From: Coriobacteriia bacterium
GTDB lineage: Bacteria > Actinomycetota > Coriobacteriia > Anaerosomatales > JAAXUF01
Assembly: GCA_013336165.1 (NCBI GenBank)
Contig: JAAXUF010000005.1
Location: 87,622 to 151,621, forward strand
Direction of reading: 5' to 3'
DNA: 64,000 nucleotides
Position 1 is the stretch's first letter. Every line of letters begins with the position of its first letter. The translations under genes were made by a program, and so were the position numbers. The notes below the pieces were generated by a model, which was given only the letters and a program-made list of their open reading frames with translations, ran no database searches and was not told the origin of the DNA. Positions 36,433 through 45,764 of the stretch are shown one piece after another.

Positions 36433-36810
36433 CTAGATCGATCGGCCGATAAGGATGCCGAGCCACGCTGCTGCCAGCCCTACCACGCCGCTGCCGAACA
36501 TGTTCGCGAACCCCGCCGCCATCAGGCCGCGCTCCATGAGCGCGATCGACTCATACGACAGCGTCGAAAACGTCGTGAACCCGCCCAGAACCCCCGTGCC
36601 GAGGAACAGCCGCCAGTTGCCGGGCACAAACCCGCGATCCAGCGACATGGCCATGAGGATGCCGATGAGGAATGCGCCAGCTATGTTGATGACGAATGTC
36701 GGCCAAGGAAAGCCCGCCCCGGTGCGCGTGGCGATCCAGCCGCCGAGACCGAAGCGCAGTGCAGCGCCGAAAGCGCCGCCAAGCGCCACTACGATCACGT
36801 CCCGGGCCAA
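36433..36810 (-). CDS. crcB: Fluoride channel/exporter CrcB
   Basis: 125 aa with four hydrophobic helices. Family motifs: GGAFGAALRFGLGGW, FPWPTFVINIAGAFLIG and GVLGGFTTFSTLSYESIAL, with the fluoride-lining Asn and Phe residues. TTG at 36810 follows AGAGGAAG. CrcB works as a dimer; one copy is enough for a homodimer. No fluoride riboswitch motif was seen upstream. Confidence 0.93.
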   Translation of the reverse strand: MARDVIVVALGGAFGAALRFGLGGWIATRTGAGFPWPTFVINIAGAFLIGILMAMSLDRGFVPGNWRLFLGTGVLGGFTTFSTLSYESIALMERGLMAAGFANMFGSGVVGLAAAWLGILIGRSI

Positions 36811-36856
36811 CCGAGCACTTCCTCTCTTCGCAGGCGATGCCGCAGTACATGCCGTC

Positions 36857-36904
36857 AGTATACCGTGCGTGAAACTTGAGTCGGTGGTACATACTACCGA
36901 TACT
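36857..36904. promoter_or_regulatory. Divergent promoters of crcB and the kinase-ATPase gene
   Basis: Plus strand: TTGAGT (36876-36881), 17 bases, GATACT (36899-36904), leading to the kinase gene. Minus strand: TATACT (36862-36857) as a possible -10 for crcB with a poor -35. The two overlap, so the genes may influence each other. Confidence 0.5.
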
Positions 36905-36977
36905 TCAGCTTGAGGGTTCCCTCACCATCCTCCCCGGACTCCAGATCCGGGCGGCAAACAGAAAGCCGTCTGATTCG

Positions 36978-38762
36978 ATGCAAGAGACAGAAAACGGCCC
37001 CGACGAGATCCTCTACCTCAGCGATTTGACACGGGTCGCCCGTCGGCGCACCCCCACAGGAAGCGTCATCGTCAAGCAGGACGTCGGAGGTGACTCGCGA
37101 AAGCGCCTGCGAAACGAATTGCGGGTCCTCAAACGACTCAAAGGAATCGATGGCGTACCCTCGCTCGCCCCGCAGATGCTCGCCAGAGCGCCGCATGAAC
37201 TCGTCCTCGCAGACACCGGTTCGATTTCTCTCGCCGATGCGCTCACCGCGTCGAGAATGCCGATCCCGCGCGTGATGACGCTGGCCATCCGGCTTGCGAA
37301 GATCGTCTCGGACGTACACCGAGCCGGCATCATCCACTTGGACATCAATCCGGCCAACATTCTCCTCGACACCACTACCGGTGCGCCGATCCTCATCGAC
37401 TTTGATCTTGCGGCAACCTTCAACGAGAAGCAGATGAGATTTCAGGTCCAATCCGGAATCCACGGCACGCTCGACTACCTTGCCCCTGAACAGACCGGCC
37501 GCATGAACCGCACCGCCGATGAACGCACCGATCTGTACTCTCTTGGCGTCACACTCTACGAGGTGTCGACAGGCCTCCTGCCTTTTGGCGGGCAGGATCC
37601 GCTGGAAGTTGTGCACGATCATCTGGCGCTGGTTTCCACATCGCCCCACGTGCTTGATCCTGGCGTGCCCGAGGGACTGTCAGAGATCATCATGCATCTG
37701 ATAGAGAAGGATCCCGACCGGCGGTACCAGAGCGCGGAGGGGCTTCTCCATGACCTGAAGATGCTCGACGAAGCGCTGAGCCAAGGTGAGACAAGACTGG
37801 CTCTCCTCGGGGAGCGCGATTTTCCCGCGCACTTCATACCGCCCACACAGCTCATCGGCCGCGAATGTGAGCTGGCGAGGCTGCGGCTTGCGCTTGAAGA
37901 CTCGCACTGCACGCAAGGATGCTTTGGGATGATCACCGGCGATCCTGGGGTCGGCAAGACGATGCTGACCAACGAACTACGACGCATGACCGCAGAAAAA
38001 TCCGGCTGGTTCATCGAGACCCAAGCCAACGAGCATCGTTACGACACCGGTCCGGGCCTTGTTGCCCGCGCCTTGGGGATGCTCGGCGGACTGCTGCTTT
38101 CCGAGCCGGAGACGCGACTGCTCACAGCCACGCAACGCATGAGAAAAGGCCTTGGAAACAACATCGGCGTGATAACCGCGATGGTGCCGGAGTTCGCCTT
38201 ACTCTTGGGTGACGAGCATGAGACCACAGAGGATCGCTCCACCGAAGCCGAGAAACGCGCTGGGGTAGCTGTCGTAAGTCTACTGCGTGCGGTCACTCCG
38301 CTGCGACATCCGCTCGTGATGGTTCTCGGCGATCTTCAGTGGATCAATGAGAGCTCGCTGAATGTCATGAGCGCCATCATCCAGGGAGGCGTTCCCGGCC
38401 TTATGGTGGTAGGCACCTATCGCGAAACGGATGTGGGGCCGACACATCCATTGGCTCACGCCATGGCTAGGTGGGAGCAACTCGGGCTTGCACCTGAGAT
38501 GCTGCGATTGGACAACTTCGGCCGCGAGGATCTCGCAGCGCTTCTGGGATCGATGCTGCGCCTTCCGGTCGAAGATGTAGAGAGCCTCGCCGCGGCTATG
38601 AGTACGCATACCGGGGGGAACCCGTTCGACACCGTCGAACTTCTCAACGCCTTGCGAGCCGACAAGATCCTGGAGCTTGGGGCCGACGGCTGGACCTGGG
38701 ACAACAAGGAAGTCCGGCGTTTCGTAAGCAAGACCGAGGTTGTCGCCTTGCTGGCGGCATGA
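36978..38762 (+). CDS. Serine/threonine kinase-like domain plus AAA ATPase (N-terminal half of a split signalling protein)
   Basis: 594 aa. Kinase-like domain at about 1-290: Lys33 in SVIVKQD, catalytic GIIHLDINPANILLD, DFD instead of DFG, and APEQTGRMNR. The glycine-rich loop is not evident. Then a PEP-carrying ATPase: Walker A GDPGVGKT (about 320), Walker B VLGDLQWI. It stops at VVALLAA, exactly where related proteins (kinase-AAA-TPR-GAF-output) continue with a helical region containing an HDRVQQAAY motif, absent here. The next gene starts at the overlapping ATGA. Start at ATG 36978 is by similarity; no strong ribosome-binding site. Confidence 0.85.
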   Translation: MQETENGPDEILYLSDLTRVARRRTPTGSVIVKQDVGGDSRKRLRNELRVLKRLKGIDGVPSLAPQMLARAPHELVLADTGSISLADALTASRMPIPRVMTLAIRLAKIVSDVHRAGIIHLDINPANILLDTTTGAPILIDFDLAATFNEKQMRFQVQSGIHGTLDYLAPEQTGRMNRTADERTDLYSLGVTLYEVSTGLLPFGGQDPLEVVHDHLALVSTSPHVLDPGVPEGLSEIIMHLIEKDPDRRYQSAEGLLHDLKMLDEALSQGETRLALLGERDFPAHFIPPTQLIGRECELARLRLALEDSHCTQGCFGMITGDPGVGKTMLTNELRRMTAEKSGWFIETQANEHRYDTGPGLVARALGMLGGLLLSEPETRLLTATQRMRKGLGNNIGVITAMVPEFALLLGDEHETTEDRSTEAEKRAGVAVVSLLRAVTPLRHPLVMVLGDLQWINESSLNVMSAIIQGGVPGLMVVGTYRETDVGPTHPLAHAMARWEQLGLAPEMLRLDNFGREDLAALLGSMLRLPVEDVESLAAAMSTHTGGNPFDTVELLNALRADKILELGADGWTWDNKEVRRFVSKTEVVALLAA

Positions 38763-41041
38763 GCCTGCTGACAGTGTCTGCGCTCTACACCGACCAGCAG
38801 CTCCTCTCGTGGCTCGTGATCAAGAGCGTCGAACTGTGGATGCACAATGGCCCGTGCGCGCCACTCATCCCAATCATATGCCGAGCTCCGCTCGCCGCCA
38901 TTCGTGAACGCGGCGATTACCGCATCGGGTACCGCGCCGCACGAAAAGCGTTGACTGTCAGCGAGGCACACGGGTGGGAGCCGGAGACATCGGAAGCGCG
39001 CTTCGTGTTTGTGACTGGGGCGGCGCACTGGGCAGAGCCCCTGCAGAACAGCATCGAACAGGCCGCCTTGGCGCACGAAGGGATGGTACGAGCCGGCGAC
39101 CCACACAACAACGCCTGCTACTCCTACATGCCTGCGATGGCCGCGTATCTGGACTGCGGACCCACTGTCGATGATTTTGTTTCCGAGGCCGAAGCTGCCA
39201 TCGACTTCGCAAGGCGCATGGGTATGGACTGGGTCATCGAATCGATGACGATCGGCAGGCAAACCGGGCGCGCGCTCCAGGGAAAGACCGAGCGCATCGG
39301 CAGTTTCGGCGATGCCGAATTCAACGAGTCCGCGTATGCCGCGGGCGTCGACCGCTTGCCATTCTCGGCCGGGCTGTTTCACATCCACAAAGCCTTCGCG
39401 GCCGCGCTCTTCCGCGACGCTGCCGGTCTCGAAGAACACTCCCTAGCGGCGATGCCTTTGCTGGATCTCTTCAGGGGCACCTATTTCATCATGCTGGCGC
39501 ATCTCTTTCGAGCCTTGGCGCTGGCCGAGAAGGCCCGAACGGTCCCCGAAGCGCGCGAGAGTGCTTTGGCCGACCTCGAAGTCCACGTGGACTGGCTTTC
39601 CGCACGCGCGCAAGATGCTCCTGAGAACTTCTCGCACCTCGCCGCGCTCCTTCGGGCCGAGCGGGCCTGGGCGGGCGGCGATTGCCTCGAGGCGATGAGC
39701 CTGTTCGAGATGGCGCTGAGCCTTATCTCGCCTTCCCAGCGTCCTTGGCACTACGCCTTCATCTGCGAACGTCAGTCGCTCCTTTGCATGGAGTACGGCT
39801 TCGATCACGCAGGTTTGGGGCTCATCGCTCAGGCGCGCGACGCATATGCTTCTTGGGGCGCGACCGCCAAGGTCGAACAGCTCAAAAACATCTATGGCTC
39901 CTTGTATCCCTCGAAGCCCCGACATACCCGGTCGCTCGGACATACCAGCAGTGCCTCGGCCAGCGATATCGACCTGCTTGCCATTCTCAAAGCTTCACAG
40001 GCGCTCAGTTCGGAGACTAATCCCGAGACACTCGGCATCCGCGTTAGCGAAGTCCTGAAGAACATGACAGGTGCCACGCAGATGCTGGCGATGTTCTACG
40101 ACGAGGTCATGCAGGCCTGGGTGCCAACCACCGGCACGGCGCTGCCGGATCAGAGCAAGGCATTGTCGTTAGAGGACGCCGCACATGAGGGTTTGTTGCC
40201 GTTCTCGGCGTTCAGTTATGTCGAACGCACGCGACGGACGCTTGTGGTCGAAGACGTCAGGCAGGACAACCGGTTCGCAGACGATCCCTACTTTGCAGGG
40301 TTGGCGCAGGGCTCACTGCTGGTATTCCCGCTCCTTAGCCATGGTCGGCTCAGAGCCATCCTCATGTGCGAGAACCGCCTTGTTCGTGGGGTATTCACCG
40401 CCGAACGTCTCGACGCTGTGAACCTGATCGCCGGACAACTTACCGTGTCTCTCGACAACACTCGACTCTACGCCGAGCTTGAGAACAAGGTTGCCGAGCG
40501 CACCGACGCGTTGGAGACCGCGAACCGTCAGCTCGAGGAGCTGAGCATTACCGATCCCCTCACCGGCCTCGCCAACCGTCGACATCTCACGGATACCTTG
40601 GCCTCGGAGCTGCTTCGGGCGAGACGATCGCAGAGCCCTATCGGCATGGCAATGGTCGACATCGACAATTTCAAGCTCTACAACGACCGATATGGACACA
40701 TCCTCGGCGACACATGCCTAAGGCGCGTGAGTTCCGTACTTGCCGACAGCGTTCGCCAAGGCGTCGACTTGGTCGCTAGGTATGGCGGCGAGGAGTTCGC
40801 CATCGTATTGCCGGGGGCGAATCTCGAGACAGTGGCAGACGTAGCCGAACGGGCTCGAGAGGCCGTGGCCGCGCTTGCGGAGCCCAATGAGGACACCGAT
40901 CTTGGGACAGTAACGATAAGTGTGGGCGTCACCTCGATTACGCCTGATGAAGACAGTCTCGCCGAAGAACTCGTTCAAAGGGCAGACGCTGCCCTGTACA
41001 CAGCCAAGGCCAACGGACGCAACCGAGTCGCGCGAAACTAG
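38759..41041 (+). CDS. TPR-GAF-GGDEF diguanylate cyclase (C-terminal half of a split signalling protein)
   Basis: 760 aa. Residues 1-400 are a helical repeat region like that found between the ATPase and GAF parts of large kinase-AAA signalling proteins (MSLLTVSALYTDQQLLSWLV marks entry into the middle of that region). A GAF domain follows (about 410-575), then a coiled linker and a GGDEF domain with the canonical RYGGEEFAIVLPG. The allosteric RxxD site reads QGVD, so product inhibition is probably absent. Starts at the overlapping ATGA of the preceding gene, so both are coupled. Confidence 0.87.
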   Translation: MSLLTVSALYTDQQLLSWLVIKSVELWMHNGPCAPLIPIICRAPLAAIRERGDYRIGYRAARKALTVSEAHGWEPETSEARFVFVTGAAHWAEPLQNSIEQAALAHEGMVRAGDPHNNACYSYMPAMAAYLDCGPTVDDFVSEAEAAIDFARRMGMDWVIESMTIGRQTGRALQGKTERIGSFGDAEFNESAYAAGVDRLPFSAGLFHIHKAFAAALFRDAAGLEEHSLAAMPLLDLFRGTYFIMLAHLFRALALAEKARTVPEARESALADLEVHVDWLSARAQDAPENFSHLAALLRAERAWAGGDCLEAMSLFEMALSLISPSQRPWHYAFICERQSLLCMEYGFDHAGLGLIAQARDAYASWGATAKVEQLKNIYGSLYPSKPRHTRSLGHTSSASASDIDLLAILKASQALSSETNPETLGIRVSEVLKNMTGATQMLAMFYDEVMQAWVPTTGTALPDQSKALSLEDAAHEGLLPFSAFSYVERTRRTLVVEDVRQDNRFADDPYFAGLAQGSLLVFPLLSHGRLRAILMCENRLVRGVFTAERLDAVNLIAGQLTVSLDNTRLYAELENKVAERTDALETANRQLEELSITDPLTGLANRRHLTDTLASELLRARRSQSPIGMAMVDIDNFKLYNDRYGHILGDTCLRRVSSVLADSVRQGVDLVARYGGEEFAIVLPGANLETVADVAERAREAVAALAEPNEDTDLGTVTISVGVTSITPDEDSLAEELVQRADAALYTAKANGRNRVARN

Positions 41042-41112
41042 GAAGGCGCACCCGACGCGGGCCGAAGAGTACCGGTAATCGTCCAGCAAGTGCACCTTTC
41101 GGCGCCCGTTTC

Positions 41113-43542
41113 CTAGCGCTTCTCGGCTGCTTTCTGCACGAAGTGCCAGTTCGCGCCGAGGGCGAACCAGCCCGCGAGGGTGATCGCGGCGGTGAGGACG
41201 ACCATCGGCCACGCCGCGAGAGACGGAAGCGTGAACTCGAAGAACGCACGCGCGACCGGAAGCACGAGTGCGAGCAGAAGTGCGCATACCATCGAGCCGA
41301 GAAGCCAGCGGCGCCACCCGCGAACCGGGCGCTCAAGGATCTGGATGACACGCAGGCCGAGAACGGACAGCGCGACGGTGGTGAGCGTGCGCGCCTCGTC
41401 GAGCGACGCACCGAGGCCCCTGCTCGCGAGGAAGATGCCGAGAAGGCCGATCGCGAGCGCGACGCCCGCAGGAACCGCGAACTTGAGCACCCGGCCTACG
41501 AAACCCGGGCGGTAGCGCGCGGAGTTGGGCATGAGCGCGAGGAAGAATGCCGGAATGCCGATGGTGATGGCTCCCACCAGCGTGAGATGCCGTGGCAGGA
41601 ACGGGTACGGCATCGCCGCAAGCGCCGAGACGATGGCGAGGATCGTGGCGTACGTGGTCTTAGTCAGGAAGAGGTTCGAGACGCGCTCGGCGTTGGCGAT
41701 GACGCGGCGGCCCTCTGCCACCGCCGGCGGCATGTTCGCGAAGCGGCCGTCGAGCAAGACGAGCTGCGCAACCGCCTTGGCCGCCGCCGAACCCGAACCC
41801 ATCGCGATGCCGATATCGGCCTGCTTGAGCGCGAGCACGTCGTTGACGCCGTCGCCCGTCATCGCCACAACGTGGCCACGAGATTGCAGTGCCGCGACCA
41901 TGTCACGCTTCTGCTCGGGTGTGACGCGGCCGAAGACGGAGGTGGCCTCGAGCGCGTCGGCGAGGTCCGAACTGCCGGGCGCGGGGAGGCTCCGGGCGTC
42001 GACAGGAGCATCGGCGCCCTGCACGCCAGCCTGCATGGCGATCGTCCCCACTGTGGCGGCAGCGTCGCCGGAGATCACCTTGACGGCGACGCCTTGCTCG
42101 GCGAAGTAGGCGATGGTGGTGCCGGCGTCAGGGCGTATGCGCTCGGCAAGCAGCACGAGTGCGACCGGCTCCAAGTCGGCGGGGAGCGAGTCGGAGGCGG
42201 CGGTCAGCGGTTCAGGCGTGTGCGCAAGCAAGAGCACGCGCGGGCCTTCGCTCGCGAGCGCGGCGACACGTCCGCGAGCGGCGACGATGGAAGCTGCAAG
42301 CACGCCCTCGGCGGTATCGGAACCGGTAGCGATGTGGTCGAGGATCACGTCGGGAGCGCCGAGCACCCACGTGCCGCGCTCCGCGAACTCGGCAGCGCTC
42401 CACTTGCGCGCCGAGGAGAACGCCGCGATGCCTCCGGCGATCCAGCCGTCGGGCGCGGGCACGGCGGCGGTGATGGCGTCGACGGTGGCGTTGCGGGCTG
42501 GGTTGGTCCGGGCCAGCGCGCCCAGCGCCGCCTCGGCCTCGGCCGCGACTTCGGGGAACGCGCTGACGGCAGCGACGCCGTCGGCAGCCGCCCCCAGCGT
42601 CTCGATGCGGCCGAAGACCGGCACCGGCTCAGTGATGGTACCGGTCTTGTCGACGCAGATCACGTCGACGCGCGCGAGACCTTCGACCGTCGGCAGCTCC
42701 TGAATGAGCACGTTACGGCGCGCGAGCACTACTGCGCTCAGCGCGAATGCGACGCTTGTCAGCAGCACAAGCCCCTCAGGCACCATGCCGACAAGCGCAG
42801 CTACCGTGTTGGTGACGCCGTCGGCGAGCGAAAGCCCCTGCCGCATCGCGGCGATCACCAGCAGTGCTGCGGTGGGCAGGATCACGAAGATGATCGCCTT
42901 GAGGATGCGGTTGATGCCCTCGACCAACTCCGAGCGCACGAGCGTGAACCGCCGACCCTCGGCGGCGATGCGGTTCGCGTACGCCGCCTCCCCCACCGCA
43001 GTCGTCACGAAGCGCCCCGCGCCGGCCGCGACGAAGCTGCCCGACAGCACCTCGGCGTCGATCTCCTTGCGCACCGGCACGCTCTCGCCGGTCAGCAGCG
43101 ACTCGTCGATCTCGAGTCCCGCATTCGCGACCACCCGCCCGTCCGCCGGCACTTGGTCCCCTGCCGACAGCATCACCAGGTCGCCGAGAACCACCTCCGC
43201 GAGCGGGATCTCGACCTCCGCGCCGTCGCGCACCACCCGACACCGGGGCGCCACCAGCAGCGCGAGTCTGTCGAGCGTGAATTTGGCCCGCAGCTCCTGC
43301 ACGATGCCTATCGCGGTGTTCGCGACCAGCACCAGACCGAACAGCGCGTCCTTAGGCGACCCGAACGCGAGCATCAAGACCAGCAGCACGCCGAGGATGC
43401 CGTTAAAGATCGTGAAGACGTTAGCGCGGACGATCTCGGCGACCGAGCGGCTCGTCTTGAGCGTCGTCGTGTTGACTTCGCCGGCGGCAATTCGCTCGGC
43501 GACCTGCTCAGCTGTGAGACCTGTCCGGATCGGCGTCGTCAT
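41113..43542 (-). CDS. P-type cation-transporting ATPase (CtpE-like)
   Basis: 809 aa. E1-E2 ATPase with actuator motif LLTGES, phosphorylation motif DKTGT, hinge TGDGVNDVLALKQADIGIAMG and about eight to ten membrane helices. N-terminal VRANVFTIFNGILGVLLVLML and the IGIVQELRAKFTLDRLALL stretch fit the CtpE group, which imports calcium in mycobacteria; the ion here is inferred from that only. No metal-binding N-terminal domain. Monocistronic; the ATG at 43542 has only a weak ribosome-binding site. Confidence 0.9.
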   Translation of the reverse strand: MTTPIRTGLTAEQVAERIAAGEVNTTTLKTSRSVAEIVRANVFTIFNGILGVLLVLMLAFGSPKDALFGLVLVANTAIGIVQELRAKFTLDRLALLVAPRCRVVRDGAEVEIPLAEVVLGDLVMLSAGDQVPADGRVVANAGLEIDESLLTGESVPVRKEIDAEVLSGSFVAAGAGRFVTTAVGEAAYANRIAAEGRRFTLVRSELVEGINRILKAIIFVILPTAALLVIAAMRQGLSLADGVTNTVAALVGMVPEGLVLLTSVAFALSAVVLARRNVLIQELPTVEGLARVDVICVDKTGTITEPVPVFGRIETLGAAADGVAAVSAFPEVAAEAEAALGALARTNPARNATVDAITAAVPAPDGWIAGGIAAFSSARKWSAAEFAERGTWVLGAPDVILDHIATGSDTAEGVLAASIVAARGRVAALASEGPRVLLLAHTPEPLTAASDSLPADLEPVALVLLAERIRPDAGTTIAYFAEQGVAVKVISGDAAATVGTIAMQAGVQGADAPVDARSLPAPGSSDLADALEATSVFGRVTPEQKRDMVAALQSRGHVVAMTGDGVNDVLALKQADIGIAMGSGSAAAKAVAQLVLLDGRFANMPPAVAEGRRVIANAERVSNLFLTKTTYATILAIVSALAAMPYPFLPRHLTLVGAITIGIPAFFLALMPNSARYRPGFVGRVLKFAVPAGVALAIGLLGIFLASRGLGASLDEARTLTTVALSVLGLRVIQILERPVRGWRRWLLGSMVCALLLALVLPVARAFFEFTLPSLAAWPMVVLTAAITLAGWFALGANWHFVQKAAEKR

Positions 43543-43581
43543 GAGCCCAACAGTACCACTCTCATGCCGACGCCGCCCTGC

Positions 43582-44310
43582 CTATTCTCTGAAGCCGACT
43601 ATGGTACCCGTTCCTCCACAATGTCGCGTTGTGGAGCCGATCTTGGCTGCCGGTTTTCCGTTTATGAGCACCTCGGAGTCGCCTCCAGCGATTGTAAATG
43701 TGTTCGGCCCCGAACATGCGGCGTGGACACCGGTGTCGCCAACTCTGGCGGCGGCTTTGCCGTTGATGAACACGTTGGAACTCCCCGACGTGATCGGCCC
43801 CGTCACCGGATGCGGATCTCCGGGATCGCCATGCGCATCGGCGGGACAATAGGCGAGCATCCCGACGCACGCATAGCCCTCACTGGACACCGCTTCCACC
43901 GAGAACGACTTGCTGGTTGTCTTGCCGTTGACGGTGACGGAAAGCGTGATCGTGTTGGAGCCCGGGCCGTTAAAGACCGGACGGCTGCGCGCTCCGACCT
44001 CTGGACCGAACGTCCCCGTGCCGCTCCACTTGACCTGATCGGAATAGTCCTTGCCATCGATCACACAACTCGCGCCGAAGACCCAGCCACTGACGAAGAC
44101 TTTCGGGCTGCGCCCCACCGGATAGGTCAGCGCCAGGGTCACTTCGGCCTCTTTGTCTTCAGAGTCCGCGTCCTGTGTCAGGTAGTTCGTAATCCACTGC
44201 AGCATATCCGCATCCGACATCCCACAGCCCGACAGCGGCACCACCGCCATCATCATGCCGAGCAACAGCGTGATAAGGCCCAGTCGGCGCACTAATTTGC
44301 CACGTTTCAT
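43582..44310 (-). CDS. Lipoprotein with C-terminal PAAR domain
   Basis: 242 aa. Signal peptide ending in a lipobox (VVPLSGC, Cys about residue 29), an Ig-like middle (about 55-150: TFGPEVGARSRPVFNGPGSN, ITLSVTVNGKTTSKSFSV) and a C-terminal PAAR domain with two repeats (SSNVFINGKAAARVGDTGVH and SEVLINGKPAAKIGSTTRHCGG). PAAR proteins usually tip type VI spikes; no secretion genes are near. ATG at 44310 follows AAAGGTG. The gene is 20 bases after the next feature, so they may be one operon. Confidence 0.85.
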   Translation of the reverse strand: MKRGKLVRRLGLITLLLGMMMAVVPLSGCGMSDADMLQWITNYLTQDADSEDKEAEVTLALTYPVGRSPKVFVSGWVFGASCVIDGKDYSDQVKWSGTGTFGPEVGARSRPVFNGPGSNTITLSVTVNGKTTSKSFSVEAVSSEGYACVGMLAYCPADAHGDPGDPHPVTGPITSGSSNVFINGKAAARVGDTGVHAACSGPNTFTIAGGDSEVLINGKPAAKIGSTTRHCGGTGTIVGFRE

Positions 44311-44330
44311 CTCGGCACCTTTCCGCGCGC

Positions 44331-45059
44331 TCATTGCTGCGCCATCTTCAGCCAGGGACCCAGACTCGACAGCGGGCGCTCGCCCTTCATCTTGAGCTGG
44401 CCATTGTCGATTGTGAGCGACTCAACCTTGTAGCCGTTGTTCGTGAGCGCGCTGTCGATATACTGCGTGCCCACGCCTTCCTTGCCCTGGTACCAGCTGG
44501 CAGGAACGGTGAAGCGCCCGATCTCGAGTTGCGCGACAGAGAGCGCCACCTTGTTGTTGGTGACCGAGCACGTGCCCTTGAGATAGAACGGCATGTCGCC
44601 GATCAGTTTGACCTGGCTCATCACCGCATCGGCTGCCGCTGCCGGCACGCCCAAATCGGTCAGGAACGGCTTCACGTTCGCGAACCTGATGACTCCGGAC
44701 GCTTCAGCCTCCCCTTTGGACCCAAGCTTGATCTGCACGCGGGCCAGCGGGTAATTCGGAATATCGCCTTGGCCGATGACCAGCAGCGACGAGACCTGCT
44801 CGGAAGTGAATGCCGCGTCGTAACGTTTGAGGGAGTCGGGCTTGGCAAGCAGCGCCTTGAGCTGCGCGCTTGTAGTCGGGATCGCCATGGCGTTGGCAGC
44901 GGAATACGCGCTCTTGGTGGTCATCTCGACGCCGAGATCGCGCGGCTTCGGACCCAGCCAGCGTGAAAGCCCGGGCACGATCCCCGCCCACGCTCCCGCA
45001 AGCACCACACCCAACACCAAGACGCCGAGAACGATGAGGACGACCCTTCGTGCTCTCAC
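44331..45059 (-). CDS. Unrecognised membrane-anchored protein
   Basis: 242 aa. N-terminal basic stretch and a single transmembrane helix (about residues 5-28: VVLIVLGVLVLGVVLAGAWA), then an extracytoplasmic domain without recognisable family. It contains VARVQIKL-type beta strands and repeated SLDKL-like helices. GTG at 45059 after AAGGGGG was chosen over upstream in-frame starts. Probably co-transcribed with the PAAR lipoprotein gene. Confidence 0.72.
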   Translation of the reverse strand: MRARRVVLIVLGVLVLGVVLAGAWAGIVPGLSRWLGPKPRDLGVEMTTKSAYSAANAMAIPTTSAQLKALLAKPDSLKRYDAAFTSEQVSSLLVIGQGDIPNYPLARVQIKLGSKGEAEASGVIRFANVKPFLTDLGVPAAAADAVMSQVKLIGDMPFYLKGTCSVTNNKVALSVAQLEIGRFTVPASWYQGKEGVGTQYIDSALTNNGYKVESLTIDNGQLKMKGERPLSSLGPWLKMAQQ

Positions 45060-45173
45060 CTGCGACCCCCTTCGGACGAAAGGGCGAAACCGCATCCCCG
45101 GTCTCGCTGGGCCGAGTATAGCGAGCACCGACGACGTCGAGAAGGGGATTATCCGATCAGTTCGCCCCGGACA

Positions 45174-45647
45174 CTACGTCGCCGAAGTCGGCGGCGTCTG
45201 CTGGCGCCGGGCAAACAGATCGCGCACCAGCATCACCCCGGCCACACCCATCTCAACCACTGCGGCCGAGTAGAGCACAAGCGACGCCACCACCAGCGCC
45301 CACGCGAGACCGGTTGGCTCAGTGTCGCCGGAAGCGAGCCCTGTCACTTGGGCGAGAACCATCCCCGCCACGAGCAGCCCGACCGCGAGGCCAAGCCCCC
45401 ACCCTACGAGCGCGCGCCTCGAATGCGCCCGGACCGCAGCCCACAGAAGGATCACCCCGCCCAGCAACGCCGCCGGGAACAGCTCGGCGGGCATGAGCCA
45501 GTCGAAGTGGAAATGCTCTGTGCCCAACGCGCCCCATCTGGTGAAAACAAACGGGGACAGAATGGGCATCCAGACCACAACCATCCCCGCGAGCGCAAGC
45601 ATCTTCGTGAAGACATCAGTACGCTTCATCTTCATGTCTCGCAGCAT
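45174..45647 (-). CDS. Unrecognised four-helix membrane protein
   Basis: 157 aa with four hydrophobic helices (about 13-35, 52-72, 82-102, 113-138) and basic loops. No family recognised. The start ATG at 45647 follows GGGGGTGA; ATGs a few codons later are possible. Confidence 0.68.
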   Translation of the reverse strand: MLRDMKMKRTDVFTKMLALAGMVVVWMPILSPFVFTRWGALGTEHFHFDWLMPAELFPAALLGGVILLWAAVRAHSRRALVGWGLGLAVGLLVAGMVLAQVTGLASGDTEPTGLAWALVVASLVLYSAAVVEMGVAGVMLVRDLFARRQQTPPTSAT

Positions 45648-45764
45648 CGACCGTCACCCCCGGCTGTCATCTACAAGAACTCGCTCCCAACAAAGTACTC
45701 CTATAGACTTCCCGAACGCGAGATTTCTCACCCCGTATCCGGGCTATCAGCAGAAAGGCCGTCA

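Noticed and set aside
36811..36977. Fluoride riboswitch before crcB
   Set aside because: Looked for the conserved fluoride aptamer blocks on the minus strand; none seen.
41143..44295. Very long plus-strand ORF (1050 codons)
   Set aside because: It is antisense to the P-type ATPase and PAAR genes, is extremely rich in Arg, Asp and Glu and shows no domain; a typical shadow in high-GC DNA.
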